From contig NZ_SPKJ01000020.1 in the NCBI RefSeq assembly GCF_009866965.1, positions 1 to 53,110 on the forward strand: a stretch of 53,110 nucleotides of DNA. Reading direction: 5' to 3'. Of the stretch, positions 18,336-27,676 are shown one piece after another. The translations under genes and the position numbers were made by a program. The first letter of the stretch is position 1. Every line of letters starts with the position of its first letter. Below the pieces are notes generated by a model. The model ran no database searches, was not told the DNA's origin, and worked only from the letters and a program-made list of their open reading frames with translations. This DNA is from Propylenella binzhouense (GTDB taxonomy: Bacteria; Pseudomonadota; Alphaproteobacteria; Rhizobiales; Afifellaceae).

Positions 18336-19523
18336 CTAGCGGCTGATCTTCGCGGCGGCGGTCCTCGCGGGCGCCGCCGCGAGCGTTTCGAGCACGATCT
18401 CCGCCGCCCTGTCGCTCGGGCGGCCGCCGCCCGGCAGGGCCATCAGGCGGTCGAGCCGTGCGAGCGCGGCGAGCTGCCTGCGCCGCTCCGGGCCGTCCTT
18501 CAGGAGCGGCGTCACCTCCGCCGCAAGAGTTTCGGGGGAGCCGGAGTCGTCGAGGAACTCGGGAATCGCGTTCTCGCCGAGCACGAGATTGGCCAGCACG
18601 ATCGAGGGGACCTTGAGGAGCGGCTTCAGCAGCCGGGCGATCGGGTCGACCCGGTAGGCGACCACCATCGGAACGCCGGCAAGGCCGAGCTCCAGGGTCA
18701 CCGTGCCGGATGCCGCAAGCGCCGCATGCGCCCGCCGGAACGCCGCGAACTTTTCGGCCTCGCCGGCGACCAGCCTCGGCTTCACCGGCCAGGTCTCCAG
18801 ACGGCTCTCGATCTCCCGCCTCAGGTGCCCGACCGCAGGCAGGATCACCTCGAGCCCCGGAACCTCGGCCGCGACGCGCGCGACCGCCTCGCCGAACGGC
18901 TGCATCAGGCGGTTGATCTCGCTCCGCCGGCTACCGGGAAGCACGAGCAGGACCGCCCCCTCCCCGACCGGCACGCGCTCGCCCTCCGCCGGCCGGAGCT
19001 CGCCCAGGCGCTCGATCAGCGGATGGCCGACATAGGTGCAGGGCGGGCCGCCGAGGCGGCGGTGCACGGCCGGCTCGAAGGGCAGCAGCGCCAGAACGTG
19101 GTCGAAGTATTTCGCCATGCGCGGCGCACGCCAGGACTTCCAGGCCCACACCGACGGCGAGACGAAGTCCACCATCGGAAGGTCCGGCAGCCGGCGCTTC
19201 ACCCGCTCGGCGACCGAGTGCGTGAAGCCGGGGCTATCCACGACGACCAGGATGTCGGGAGCACCGGCGACCACTGCGTCCACCGCCTGATGAACGCGCC
19301 TGACGATCCGCGGCACGTGGAGCACGATGGCCCCGATGCCGATCACCGCCACGTCGGCCACGGGAAACGCCGTCCGGGCGCCGCGCCCGATCATGCGTTC
19401 GCCCGCGACCCCGAAGAATTCCGCCTCAGGCCGCCTCTGCCGGAGCGCATCCATGAGGCCGGCGGCGAGCTGGTCCCCGGATTCCTCTCCGACCACGATC
19501 GCGATCCGGAGCGGGTTCGGCAT
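18336..19523 (-). CDS. lpxB: Lipid-A-disaccharide synthase
   Basis: 395 residues of glycosyltransferase family GT19. The N-terminus LRIAIVVGEESGDQLAAGLMDAL has the family motif with GEESGD where GEASGD is most common; FFGVAGERMIGRG, DSPGFTHSVAERVKRR, VSPSVWAWKSWRAPRM and GHPLIERL are also conserved. It joins UDP-diacylglucosamine and lipid X into the lipid A disaccharide on the cytoplasmic face of the inner membrane. It is the last gene of the lpxD-fabZ-lpxA-lpxI-lpxB run, three bases after lpxI, and its C-terminus is Ala-rich. Confidence 0.97.
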   Translation of the reverse strand: MPNPLRIAIVVGEESGDQLAAGLMDALRQRRPEAEFFGVAGERMIGRGARTAFPVADVAVIGIGAIVLHVPRIVRRVHQAVDAVVAGAPDILVVVDSPGFTHSVAERVKRRLPDLPMVDFVSPSVWAWKSWRAPRMAKYFDHVLALLPFEPAVHRRLGGPPCTYVGHPLIERLGELRPAEGERVPVGEGAVLLVLPGSRRSEINRLMQPFGEAVARVAAEVPGLEVILPAVGHLRREIESRLETWPVKPRLVAGEAEKFAAFRRAHAALAASGTVTLELGLAGVPMVVAYRVDPIARLLKPLLKVPSIVLANLVLGENAIPEFLDDSGSPETLAAEVTPLLKDGPERRRQLAALARLDRLMALPGGGRPSDRAAEIVLETLAAAPARTAAAKISR

Positions 19524-19526
19524 CCG

Positions 19527-20375
19527 TCAGGCCTCCACGCCGAGGAGAAACAGTCCGCGCGCATCGAGGGCGCGGATCGTTTCGGCACGACCGGCGACGA
19601 GCGCCCGTCCGGCCTCGCCCGCGACGCCGGACAGACCGGCGCGGGCGACGTTCTCCGCGGTCGTCGGCCCGATCGTCGGGAGATCGAGCCGCGGGTCCTG
19701 GCGCGGCTTCATGCACTTGACCAGCACGCCTCCCGAAGCGGCGATCCGGCGCTCGCGCCGGAGGTCGGCGATCCGGGCGAGGAGCGCATCCGTCCCTTCG
19801 GCGGCCTCCAGGCCCACCACGCGCCCCTGCACGGCCACGGCGGCCTGTCCGATATCGAGCGCGCCGATGGCGCGGGCGGCAGCCGTCGCGAGCGCGACGT
19901 CCCTGAGATCGTCCGAGGACGGCGCCCGCCTGGTCGGAACCCCGGTCCCGAGCGCGAGGCCGGGCGCCACCTCGAGCGGACTGACGATGCGCACGTTCCG
20001 CTCCTCGAAGATGGCGGCCACCCCGGCGAGGAGACGGTCGTCGCCGCCCCGCATCAGGGAGAACACGCGCGGAAGCAGCCTCAGGGCACCGAGATCGGGC
20101 GCGAGCTGGCCGAGATCGGGCCGGCGCGAGATGCCGCCGACAAAGACGGCGCGGCCGCAGCCCTCGCTCGCGAGGATCCGGAACAGGCGTCCGATCTCGC
20201 CCCAGCGCAGACGGTGCGCCGGCCAGCGCGCGAGGGAGGCGAGGTCCGCCTCGCCCTCGATGGCGATCGGCACCGGCCGGTGCCCCGCCGCTTCCGCGGC
20301 CGCGGCCACGACGGAAGGGAGCGTCCCGGCGCCGGCGAGAATGGCGATCGCCTCGGCCGAAGCCGGTCCGGTCAT
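19527..20375 (-). CDS. lpxI: UDP-2,3-diacylglucosamine pyrophosphatase LpxI
   Basis: 282 residues of the DUF1009/LpxI family. It opens with IAILAGAGTLPSVVAAAAEAAG and ends with the catalytic domain hallmark VLVKCMKPRQDPRLDLPTIGPTT, containing the aspartate essential in Caulobacter LpxI. The enzyme hydrolyses UDP-diacylglucosamine to lipid X and UMP. It is unrelated to the LpxH of gammaproteobacteria and does the same job in most alphaproteobacteria. Its place between lpxA and lpxB, with gaps of seven and three bases, fits the pathway order. Confidence 0.96.
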   Translation of the reverse strand: MTGPASAEAIAILAGAGTLPSVVAAAAEAAGHRPVPIAIEGEADLASLARWPAHRLRWGEIGRLFRILASEGCGRAVFVGGISRRPDLGQLAPDLGALRLLPRVFSLMRGGDDRLLAGVAAIFEERNVRIVSPLEVAPGLALGTGVPTRRAPSSDDLRDVALATAAARAIGALDIGQAAVAVQGRVVGLEAAEGTDALLARIADLRRERRIAASGGVLVKCMKPRQDPRLDLPTIGPTTAENVARAGLSGVAGEAGRALVAGRAETIRALDARGLFLLGVEA

Positions 20376-20382
20376 CGCTTCC

Positions 20383-21183
20383 TCAGTCGGCGAGCTCGCC
20401 GCGCGGCATGCAGAACGACCGCTCGCCGCCCTGGCGGATGAAGTCCACGACCATCTGCACGTTCGGGTCGTCGGGGAATTCCGCGCCGACTGCCTCGACC
20501 CGTTCCCGGAACGTGCCCTCGCCCGAAAAGATGCGCCGGTAGGCGCGGCGGAGGTTCTGCATGGTCTCGCGGGGGAAGCCGCGCCGCTTCAGCCCGACGA
20601 GGTTGAGCCCGCCGAGATGGGCGCGGTTGCCGAGCACGGAGCCGAACGGGATGACGTCGTTCTCGACGCCGGCCATGCCGCCGACAAAGGCATGCGCCCC
20701 GACGCGCGCGTGCTGGATCACTGCCGCGCCGCCGCCGACGATCACGTAGTCCCCGAGGGAGACGTGGCCGGCGAGCATCACGTTGTTCGACAGGATGACG
20801 TTCGTGCCGAGATGGCAGTCGTGGCCGACATGGGAGTTCGCCAGGAAGACGCAGCGGTCCGCGATGGAGGTCAGCATGCCGCCGCCCTCCGTGCCCGGAT
20901 TCATGGTGACGCCCTCGCGGATGAGGCAGTCGCTGCCGAGGACGAGGCGCGATTCCTCGCCGCGATATTTCAGGTCCTGCGGCGGATGCCCGATCGAGGC
21001 GAACGGGTAGATCCGGGTCCGCGCTCCGATCTCGGTCCGGCCGGCGACGACGACGTGGCTGACGAGATCGCAGCCGTCGCCGAGGCTGACTTCCGCACCG
21101 ATGATCGAGAACGGCCCGATCCGGACGCCGTCGCCGAGCCTGGCGCCGGGTTCAACGATCGCTGTCGGATGAACATCGGCCAC
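20383..21183 (-). CDS. lpxA: UDP-N-acetylglucosamine acyltransferase
   Basis: 266 residues. Hexapeptide-repeat motifs that form a left-handed beta-helix run through the first two thirds (VHPTAIVEPGARLGDGVRIGPFS, ANSHVGHDCHLGTNVILSNN, containing the catalytic histidine of the HVGHDC type), and a helical C-terminal domain follows (GLNLVGLKRRGF). It adds the first 3-hydroxyacyl chain to UDP-GlcNAc in lipid A synthesis. The start is GTG at 21183, one base after the fabZ stop; no ATG fits the conserved beginning. Confidence 0.97.
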   Translation of the reverse strand: MADVHPTAIVEPGARLGDGVRIGPFSIIGAEVSLGDGCDLVSHVVVAGRTEIGARTRIYPFASIGHPPQDLKYRGEESRLVLGSDCLIREGVTMNPGTEGGGMLTSIADRCVFLANSHVGHDCHLGTNVILSNNVMLAGHVSLGDYVIVGGGAAVIQHARVGAHAFVGGMAGVENDVIPFGSVLGNRAHLGGLNLVGLKRRGFPRETMQNLRRAYRRIFSGEGTFRERVEAVGAEFPDDPNVQMVVDFIRQGGERSFCMPRGELAD

Positions 21184-21184
21184 G

Positions 21185-21646
21185 TCACTCGTCCACCAGC
21201 ATGGCGCTCACTTCCGCCTCTGCGACCTTGGCGTTGTCCACCCGCGCCTCGCAGGCGAAACGCCAGATGCTGCCCCGCCGCTTCACCTTCTGGACATGGT
21301 ATTCGACCCGGTCGCCCGGAACGACCGGCTTCCGGAACTTCGCCTTGTCGATGGTCATGAAGTAGACGAGCTTCGGCTTTCCGGCCTCCTGGCGGGCGAG
21401 CACGCAGAGCGCGCCCGCCGTCTGCGCCATCCCCTCGATCAAAAGAACGCCCGGCATCACCGGGAAGTTGGGGAAGTGGCCCAGGAAATGGGGTTCGTTG
21501 ATCGTGACGTTCTTGATCCCGACGCAGTACTCGTCGCCGCGGATGTCGCGGATGCGATCGACCATCAGGAACGGATAGCGATGGGGAAGCGCCGCCATGA
21601 TCCTGGCGATGTCGGCCGCTTCCAGCGAGTCCGCGTTCTGTTCCAT
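21185..21646 (-). CDS. fabZ: 3-hydroxyacyl-ACP dehydratase FabZ
   Basis: 153 residues from the ATG at 21646, matching the family length of about 150; a start 63 bases upstream would add a Ser/Asn-rich tail and overlap lpxD. The hot-dog fold signature is [13 protein letters not shown], and the catalytic pair is H57 in [15 protein letters not shown] and E71 in LLIEGMAQ. It dehydrates 3-hydroxyacyl-ACP in fatty acid synthesis and competes with LpxA and LpxD for 3-hydroxyacyl-ACP, which explains why it lies between their genes. Confidence 0.97.
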   Translation of the reverse strand: MEQNADSLEAADIARIMAALPHRYPFLMVDRIRDIRGDEYCVGIKNVTINEPHFLGHFPNFPVMPGVLLIEGMAQTAGALCVLARQEAGKPKLVYFMTIDKAKFRKPVVPGDRVEYHVQKVKRRGSIWRFACEARVDNAKVAEAEVSAMLVDE

Positions 21647-21668
21647 GATCCCGGCCCCCAATGGACTG

Positions 21669-22718
21669 TTATTGTTGCTGTTCTGACCCAGTCCGCTGCT
21701 TCTTGCCAAGGGCCCTCAGCGCGGTCATTTCCCTGAACCACTCCGTGACCGGGCGTGCCGGCACGCCGCCCCAGCGGGCGCCCGCCGGCACGTCGCCGTG
21801 GACGACGCTCACCGCGGCGATCTGTGCCCCGGTTCCGATCGTGACGTGGCCGTTCACGCCGCTCTGGCCTCCGATCGCGACATAGTCCCCGAGCTTGGCG
21901 CTCCCGGAAATCCCGACCTGGGCGACCAGCACGCAGTGGCGGCCGATCTCGACGTTGTGCCCAATCTGGACCTGGTTGTCGATCTTGGTGCCCTCGCCGA
22001 TCACGGTATCGCGGTTCGCGCCGCGGTCGATCGTCGTGTTCGCTCCGATCTCCACGTCGTCCTGGATGATCACGCGGCCGATCTGCGCGACCTTCGCGTG
22101 CCCCCCGGGGCTCATCGCAAAGCCGAAGCCGTCCTGGCCGATCCGCACCCCGGGATGCACGATCACGCGGTTCCCGATGAAGGCGTGCTGGACGGAGGCG
22201 TTCGCGCCGATCGAGCAGTCGCGGCCAATCGCGACCCCGAGGCCGATCACGGCGCCGGACGCGATCACCGTGCCCCGCCCGATCTCCGCGTGCGCCCCGA
22301 CGACCGCACCCGGCTCGACGACCACGCCCTCCTCGAGGACCGCCGAAGGATGCACCGTGCCGCGCGCCGAGGGGTCGCCGTACATTCCCGCGGGACGGAG
22401 CGCGGAGGGATAGGCCGCGGCGAGATAGCGCGCATAGGCGCGGTAGGGCTCGCTCGTCAGGAGGACGGCCACATGCGCGGGGACGCGCGCCTCGTAGCGC
22501 GGCGCGCAGAGCACGGCCGCCGCCGTGGTCGCTGCCAGGAGCCGCACATATTTCGGATTGTCGAGGAAGCTCAGGTCGCCGGGGCCCGCCGTCTCGAGCG
22601 GTGCCGCCCCGTCGATCGCGAGGGCGGCGTCGCCGCGCGCCACCGCCGCTCCGACGAGCTTCGCCACCTCGCCGATCGACATCGGCGCCGGCGCCGGGAA
22701 GAAGCGCTCGTCACGCAT
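21669..22718 (-). CDS. lpxD: UDP-3-O-acylglucosamine N-acyltransferase
   Basis: 349 residues. An N-terminal uridine-binding domain (to about residue 100) precedes long hexapeptide repeats ([71 protein letters not shown]). The IGQDGFGF segment and the histidine in [14 protein letters not shown] are characteristic. It adds the N-linked acyl chain of lipid A. A Gln-rich end (QRTGSEQQQ) is unusual but harmless. A strong hairpin separates it from bamA upstream. Confidence 0.97.
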   Translation of the reverse strand: MRDERFFPAPAPMSIGEVAKLVGAAVARGDAALAIDGAAPLETAGPGDLSFLDNPKYVRLLAATTAAAVLCAPRYEARVPAHVAVLLTSEPYRAYARYLAAAYPSALRPAGMYGDPSARGTVHPSAVLEEGVVVEPGAVVGAHAEIGRGTVIASGAVIGLGVAIGRDCSIGANASVQHAFIGNRVIVHPGVRIGQDGFGFAMSPGGHAKVAQIGRVIIQDDVEIGANTTIDRGANRDTVIGEGTKIDNQVQIGHNVEIGRHCVLVAQVGISGSAKLGDYVAIGGQSGVNGHVTIGTGAQIAAVSVVHGDVPAGARWGGVPARPVTEWFREMTALRALGKKQRTGSEQQQ

Positions 22719-22742
22719 GATAAGGATGGCACCCTTCCGACG

Positions 22743-22764
22743 GCCGGCGCCCCAGGGCGCCGGC
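22743..22764 (-). other. Perfect stem-loop between bamA and lpxD
   Basis: GCCGGCGCCC (22743-22752) and GGGCGCCGGC (22755-22764) are perfectly complementary around CA, giving about a 9-bp stem. It lies eight bases after the bamA stop codon on the coding (minus) strand. No T run follows, so a classic terminator is unlikely; an mRNA end-protection or processing element, or partial attenuation, is possible. Confidence 0.5.
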
Positions 22765-22772
22765 GCCGGCTC

Positions 22773-25148
22773 TCAGAACCGGGTCCCGCCGCCGATCCGG
22801 AAGAACTGCTTCCGGTCGTACTCTTCGGAGGTCAGGACATAGGCGAAGTCGGCGCGCAGCGGCCCGAGCGGAGAGGCCCAGAGGATCGAGGCGCCGATCG
22901 AGGAGCGGATCGACGCGCTGTCGTCCACGAAGATCCCGAGCGCCTGGTACTGCGCGCTGTCGAAATCGGTGTCGTAGGCCGTTCCGGCATCCGCGAACAC
23001 GGCGCCCCGCAGCCCGATCTCCTTGGGGATGCCGGGCAGCGGGAACTGAAGCTCTGCGGTGCCCGCGACATAGATCTTGGCGCCGAGGGCATCGCCGGTC
23101 AGCGCGTCGCGCGGACCGATGCCCGAGCTCTCGAAGCCGCGGATCGTCTCGCCGCCCTTGAAGAAGGCGTCGAGCAGCCGGACGTCCTCGCCGAGACCCA
23201 TGATGTGGCCGCCCTGGACCTTCAGCAGGCCGAGCACGCCGGCATCGGGCAGGACCTCGTGATAATAGCTCGCCTGCGCCGTGGTCCGCATGAAGCTCAC
23301 GTCGCCGCCGACGCCGGCGAATTCCTGCGTGAACTTGGCGTAGATGCCGTCAGTCGGATTGATGCGGTTGTCGAGCGAGTCGTAGATCAGCGAATAGCTG
23401 ACCGAAGACACGAGCGAGTTGCCCTCCGCCTGGCACACCGCCTTGGAGACCCCGCTCGTGCAGTCGAACGTCCCGTCGGAGATGTCGGTCGAGTAGTCGT
23501 AGTCCGGGACGTTGATGTCCTGGCTTTCGATCTGGTAGCCGAGCTGGACGGTGAACTCCTCCGTGATCGGGAAGCCGAAGGTCAGCCCGCCGCCGGTGCT
23601 GTCGAAATTGTACGAGCGGTAGTCGTTATCCTCGTACTCCCGCCGGAACACGTTGAATCCGGCCGAAATGCGCCGTCCGAGGAAGTACGGGTCGGTGAAG
23701 CCGAATTCGTAGGTGCGCGCACTCTCGCCGCCGCCGACCGCCACCCGCACCACATAGCCGCGGCCCAGGAAGTTCCGCTCGGTGAGCGAGATGTCGCCGA
23801 TGACGCCGTCCGCCGTCGAGTAGCCGGCGCCGAACGAGAGCTCGCCGGTCGGCTGCTCCTCGATGTTCACGACCACGACCACGCGGTCGGGCTCGGCGCC
23901 CGGCTCCGTCGAGATCTTCACCGACTTGAAATAGTTCAGGTTCTTCAGCCGGCGCTCGGCGCGGTCGATCAGGACGCGGTTGAAGGCGTCGCCTTCCGCG
24001 ATGTCGAACTCGCGACGGATCACGTAGTCCCGGGTGCGGGAATTCCCGCGGATCTCGATCCGCTCCACATAGGCCCGCGGTCCCTCGTCGATGACGAAGG
24101 TGATGCCGATCGTCTTCGTCTCCGGATTGCGGTCGAGGCGCGGGCGGATCTGCGCGAATGCGTAGCCGGAGCCCGCGAGGTCGATGGTCATCGCCTCGAT
24201 CGAATCCTGCACGTCGCGGCTGGAGAAGGTGTTCCCCTCGCGGGCGGTGACCAGCCGGCGCAGGCGCTCCGGATCGATCCCGGGCACGACGGATTCCACG
24301 TCGATCGCGCCGAACTGGTACTTCTGGCCCTCGTCCACCGTGAAGGTGATGAAGAAGACGTTCCGCTCGCGGTCGAGGTCCGCGACCGAGGAGACGATCT
24401 GGAAGTCGGCGTAGCCGCGGTTGAGATAATACTGCCGGATCTTCTCCTCGTCGGCGGAGAGCCTGTCCGGATCGTAGACGTCGCTCCGGCGCAGGAAGCT
24501 CAGCAGGCCGCTCTCGCGCGTCTCGATGACGTTGCGGAGCCGGCTGTCGCTGAACGCCTGGTTGCCGATGAAGTTGATGCGCGAGACGCCGGTCTTCGGC
24601 CCCTCGGTGACCTCGTAGACGAGGTTCACGCGGTTCTGCGGGAGCTGGATCGTCTTGGCCTCGACCGAGGCCTGGAACCGCCCGCCCCGGCGATAGAGCT
24701 CCAGGATGCGCTGGACGTCGCTCTGCACGCGCGAGCTGGTCAGGACCCCGTTCGCCTCGGACTGCACGACGCCCTTGAGCTGCTCGTCCTTGTAGCGCTT
24801 GTTGCCTTCGAAGGCGACGCGGTTGATGAGCGGGTTCTCCACCACCGTGACGACCAGCGCGCCGCCGCTCTGCGTCACCTTCACGTCGGCGAAGAGCCCG
24901 GTCTCGTAGAGCGCCTTCAGGGATTCATCGAGCTGCTCGGACGAGAAGCTCTGGCCGGGCTGGGCCATCATGTACGCGCGGATCGTCTCCGCATCGACGC
25001 GTTCGTTGCCCCTCACGACGATCCGGTTGACGACAGCCGCCTCCGCCGAGGAGACGAAGCTGCCGAAGGGGATCGCACCGCCTGCCGAGAACGCTGGCGC
25101 GGCGACGAGGAGGGCCGAGAACGTGGCCCGGATCAACTTTGCTGTCAT
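22773..25148 (-). CDS. bamA: Outer membrane protein assembly factor BamA
   Basis: 791 residues. A long signal peptide ends near residue 37 (SSAEA). Five POTRA domains follow, the first starting VVNRIVVRGNERVDAETIRAYM, and then a 16-strand beta-barrel with the conserved ETIRGFESSGIGPRD (RGF of loop 6) and a C-terminal Phe in QFFRIGGGTRF, the outer-membrane targeting signal. It is the core of the machine that folds outer-membrane proteins, including the TolC encoded elsewhere in the window. It lies 182 bases after rseP, a gap of visibly lower GC that may carry a promoter, and leads into lpxD. Confidence 0.97.
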   Translation of the reverse strand: MTAKLIRATFSALLVAAPAFSAGGAIPFGSFVSSAEAAVVNRIVVRGNERVDAETIRAYMMAQPGQSFSSEQLDESLKALYETGLFADVKVTQSGGALVVTVVENPLINRVAFEGNKRYKDEQLKGVVQSEANGVLTSSRVQSDVQRILELYRRGGRFQASVEAKTIQLPQNRVNLVYEVTEGPKTGVSRINFIGNQAFSDSRLRNVIETRESGLLSFLRRSDVYDPDRLSADEEKIRQYYLNRGYADFQIVSSVADLDRERNVFFITFTVDEGQKYQFGAIDVESVVPGIDPERLRRLVTAREGNTFSSRDVQDSIEAMTIDLAGSGYAFAQIRPRLDRNPETKTIGITFVIDEGPRAYVERIEIRGNSRTRDYVIRREFDIAEGDAFNRVLIDRAERRLKNLNYFKSVKISTEPGAEPDRVVVVVNIEEQPTGELSFGAGYSTADGVIGDISLTERNFLGRGYVVRVAVGGGESARTYEFGFTDPYFLGRRISAGFNVFRREYEDNDYRSYNFDSTGGGLTFGFPITEEFTVQLGYQIESQDINVPDYDYSTDISDGTFDCTSGVSKAVCQAEGNSLVSSVSYSLIYDSLDNRINPTDGIYAKFTQEFAGVGGDVSFMRTTAQASYYHEVLPDAGVLGLLKVQGGHIMGLGEDVRLLDAFFKGGETIRGFESSGIGPRDALTGDALGAKIYVAGTAELQFPLPGIPKEIGLRGAVFADAGTAYDTDFDSAQYQALGIFVDDSASIRSSIGASILWASPLGPLRADFAYVLTSEEYDRKQFFRIGGGTRF

Positions 25149-25219
25149 TGGCCGTTTTGTACCCGGTCTCTGATGCGACGAACTGCGAACGGCGTCTTCG
25201 ACGGACTCAGCGAAGGCTT

Positions 25220-25248
25220 CCTATCGCAGCCTTTCGGAACGCTTTCAA
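25220..25248 (-). promoter_or_regulatory. Possible promoter upstream of bamA
   Basis: On the minus strand TTGAAA (25248-25243) is followed after 17 bases by GATAGG (25225-25220). The -35 is good and the -10 poor. The 182-base gap between rseP and bamA holds nothing else I recognise; it contains several scattered CGTTC/GTTCG words but none with LexA spacing. Confidence 0.3.
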
Positions 25249-25330
25249 CAAGCTGCCGAACGCCACCGACAGCATTTTGCCCGCAAGTGGCCTTTCGGCA
25301 ACGAACGCACCGTCCCACTTCGGCCCCGAC

Positions 25331-26473
25331 TCATATTCCGGAGATCTTAACGATGTCGTTGAAGGTCACGAACATGAAGAGCATCAGGACGAGCGCGAAG
25401 CCGATCCGGAAGCCGAGCTCCTGGGCCCGCGCGCTAAGCGGCCGGCCGCGGATCGCCTCGATCGCGTAGAACACGAGATGGCCGCCGTCGAGCATCGGGA
25501 TCGGGAAGAGATTGAGAAGGCCGATGCTGACCGAGAGGATCGCCATCAGGTGCACGAGGCCCACCGCTCCGCCCGACGAGGCGACCGTCCCCGAGACCTG
25601 CACGACGCGCAGCGGACCGCTGAGCTGGTCCGCGGTTTCCCGGCCGCGGAAGAGCCGGCCCACATAGGTGAGCGTCCGGTCGATGATCTCCCAGGTCTCG
25701 CGCACGCCCTCGCGCACGGCGCCGACGGGGCCGAACGTCTCGAAGACGACATCGCCGGCATTCATCGTCCGCGAGATCCCGAGGATGCCCACCCGCTGCG
25801 TTCCGCCGAAGCCGTCCGGCACCTGCTCGCGGCGCGGCGTCGCGGTCAGGTCCATCCGCTCCCCTCCGCGCTCCACCGTGATCGTGAGCGGGGAGCCGGC
25901 CGAAAGGGTGACGATGCGCTGGATCTCGGAGAAGGATTCGATCGCCTGGCCGTCGATCGCCACGATGCGGTCGCCCGGGCGGATGCCCGCCTGCTCCGCC
26001 GGGCTGCCGGCCACGACGGAATCGGCCCGCGGCGTGGTCATCGGCTTGCCGACCGTCCCGAACAGGACGGCGAACACCACGATCGCGAGAATGAAGTTCG
26101 CGATCGGACCGGCGGCGACGACCGCCGCCCGCCGCCAGAGCGCGGCAAAGTGGAACAGCCCGGCGCGACGCTCCGGCGGGACCTGGTCGAGTTCCGCCTG
26201 GTCCGGAATCGATGCGGCGTTCTCGTCGCCCTCGAACCGGACGTAGCCGCCGAGCGGAATGAGGCTCACCTTCCAGCGCGTGCCCCTGCGATCGTTGAAG
26301 CCGAAGAGCTCCCGCCCGAAGCCGATCGAGAAGGCGGCGACGCGGATCCCGCACCAGCGCGCGACGAGGAAATGTCCGAGTTCGTGGATGAAGACGACGA
26401 CCGTCAGCACGATCAGGGCCGGGATCACATAGCCCGTGATGATTCCCACGGGCTGCATCAGAAGGTCGGTCAT
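25331..26473 (-). CDS. rseP: RIP metalloprotease RseP (site-2 protease)
   Basis: 380 residues from the ATG at 26473, which has AGG five bases upstream; an in-frame GTG two codons earlier is less likely. The zinc motif HELGH (30-34) lies in the first membrane helix, the third zinc ligand in PMLDGGHL (LDG 328-330). Between them is one PDZ domain (GDRIVAIDGQAIESFSEIQRIV), as in Caulobacter MmpA, while E. coli RseP has two. It cleaves membrane-embedded substrates such as anti-sigma factors and signal-peptide remnants. It sits 24 bases after dxr and upstream of bamA, the usual order. Confidence 0.96.
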   Translation of the reverse strand: MTDLLMQPVGIITGYVIPALIVLTVVVFIHELGHFLVARWCGIRVAAFSIGFGRELFGFNDRRGTRWKVSLIPLGGYVRFEGDENAASIPDQAELDQVPPERRAGLFHFAALWRRAAVVAAGPIANFILAIVVFAVLFGTVGKPMTTPRADSVVAGSPAEQAGIRPGDRIVAIDGQAIESFSEIQRIVTLSAGSPLTITVERGGERMDLTATPRREQVPDGFGGTQRVGILGISRTMNAGDVVFETFGPVGAVREGVRETWEIIDRTLTYVGRLFRGRETADQLSGPLRVVQVSGTVASSGGAVGLVHLMAILSVSIGLLNLFPIPMLDGGHLVFYAIEAIRGRPLSARAQELGFRIGFALVLMLFMFVTFNDIVKISGI

Positions 26474-26497
26474 CTCCACCTCTCGCGCACCAGCTCC

Positions 26498-27676
26498 TTA
26501 GCTGGCGACGGCCAGGACTTTATCAAGCGTCCGCTCCGCACGTTCGCGCGCTTCGCGGTCGAGGGCAATGGCATCGTCGATCGAGCCCGGATCGACGAGG
26601 AGCCCGGAACGGTCCGCATCCGCCAGCGTCCGCTCCACGAGCTCGGCAATGCCGGGAAATCCGATCCCGCCGGCGAGGAACGACGCGACGGCAATCTCGT
26701 TGGCCGCGTTGAGCACGGTCGGCGCCCCCTGCCCGGTCCGGAGCGCCTCGCGCGCGAGCCTCAGTGCCGGAAAGCGGCCCTCGTCGGGATCCTCGAAGGC
26801 CAGCCGCCCGACCTTGACGAGGTCGAGCCTGCTCGCGGTCGTGCGGGCGCGCTGCGGCCAGTAGAGGCAGAACGCGATGGGCCGCTTCATGTCGGGCGCG
26901 CCGATCTCCGCATGCACCGAGCCGTCGCGGAAGGTGACGAGCCCGTGGACCACCGACTGCGGATGGACGATCACGTCGAGCCGCTCGGGCGGGATCGCGA
27001 AGAGATGGTGGGCTTCGATCAGCTCGAGCCCCTTGTTCATGAGGGTCGCGGAATCGATCGAGATCTTCGGGCCCATCGACCAGGTCGGATGCGCCAGCGC
27101 CTCCGCCGGCGTCGCCGCGGCGAGACGGCCGGCATCCCAGCCGCGGAACGGCCCGCCCGAAGCCGTGATCGTGAAGGAGGCGATGTCGGCCGGATCGCGC
27201 CCCTCGAGCAGCTGGAACAAGGCGTTGTGCTCGGAATCGACCGGCAGCACGGTCGCGCCGTGACGCCTGGCGAGCGCCATGAAGGCCGAACCGGCGCAGA
27301 CGAGGCATTCCTTGTTGGCGAGCGCGATCGCGTTGCCGGCCCGCACGGCCGCCGCCGTTGGCCTGAGCCCGGCGGCGCCGACGATGGCCGAGAGCACGAT
27401 GTCGACCCGTTCGCCGGCAGCCTCCTCGAGCGCGTCCGGTCCGCCCGCCGCCTCGGTCGATGTCCCGGCGAGCGCCTCCCGGAGCGCCGGCAGGGCGGCG
27501 GGATCGGCGATTACGGCACGCTCCGCGCGGAGCCGCCTGGCGGCGGCCGCGAGCCCGGCCGCATCGTTCCGGGCCGTGACAAGATGGACGGCGAAGCGGC
27601 CCGGATCGGCCGCGAGGACCTCGGCGGCGCTCGTGCCGACCGAACCGGTCGCTCCGAGAAGGCTGACGCGGCGCAT
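26498..27676 (-). CDS. dxr: 1-deoxy-D-xylulose 5-phosphate reductoisomerase
   Basis: 392 residues. The NADPH-binding loop GATGSVG (8-14) opens the protein; active-site segments ALANKECLVCAGS, VDSEHNALFQ, ITASGGPFRGW and KISIDSATLMNKGLELIEAHHLF follow. It makes methylerythritol phosphate for isoprenoid synthesis, whose product feeds UppS in the same block. The ATG at 27676 shares one base with the cdsA stop (TGATG). The frame stays open upstream through cdsA, but the conserved N-terminus fixes this start. Confidence 0.97.
   Translation of the reverse strand: MRRVSLLGATGSVGTSAAEVLAADPGRFAVHLVTARNDAAGLAAAARRLRAERAVIADPAALPALREALAGTSTEAAGGPDALEEAAGERVDIVLSAIVGAAGLRPTAAAVRAGNAIALANKECLVCAGSAFMALARRHGATVLPVDSEHNALFQLLEGRDPADIASFTITASGGPFRGWDAGRLAAATPAEALAHPTWSMGPKISIDSATLMNKGLELIEAHHLFAIPPERLDVIVHPQSVVHGLVTFRDGSVHAEIGAPDMKRPIAFCLYWPQRARTTASRLDLVKVGRLAFEDPDEGRFPALRLAREALRTGQGAPTVLNAANEIAVASFLAGGIGFPGIAELVERTLADADRSGLLVDPGSIDDAIALDREARERAERTLDKVLAVAS

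Noticed and set aside
21798-25469. A 1,223-codon open frame on the plus strand, and similar very long open frames at 6-1862, 13308-15419, 25139-27760, 30259-32562 and, on the minus strand, 35506-40461
   Set aside because: They lie antisense to or out of frame with well-conserved genes, have biased Arg/Gly/Ala/Asp compositions and no recognisable domains; stops are rare by chance in DNA this rich in GC.
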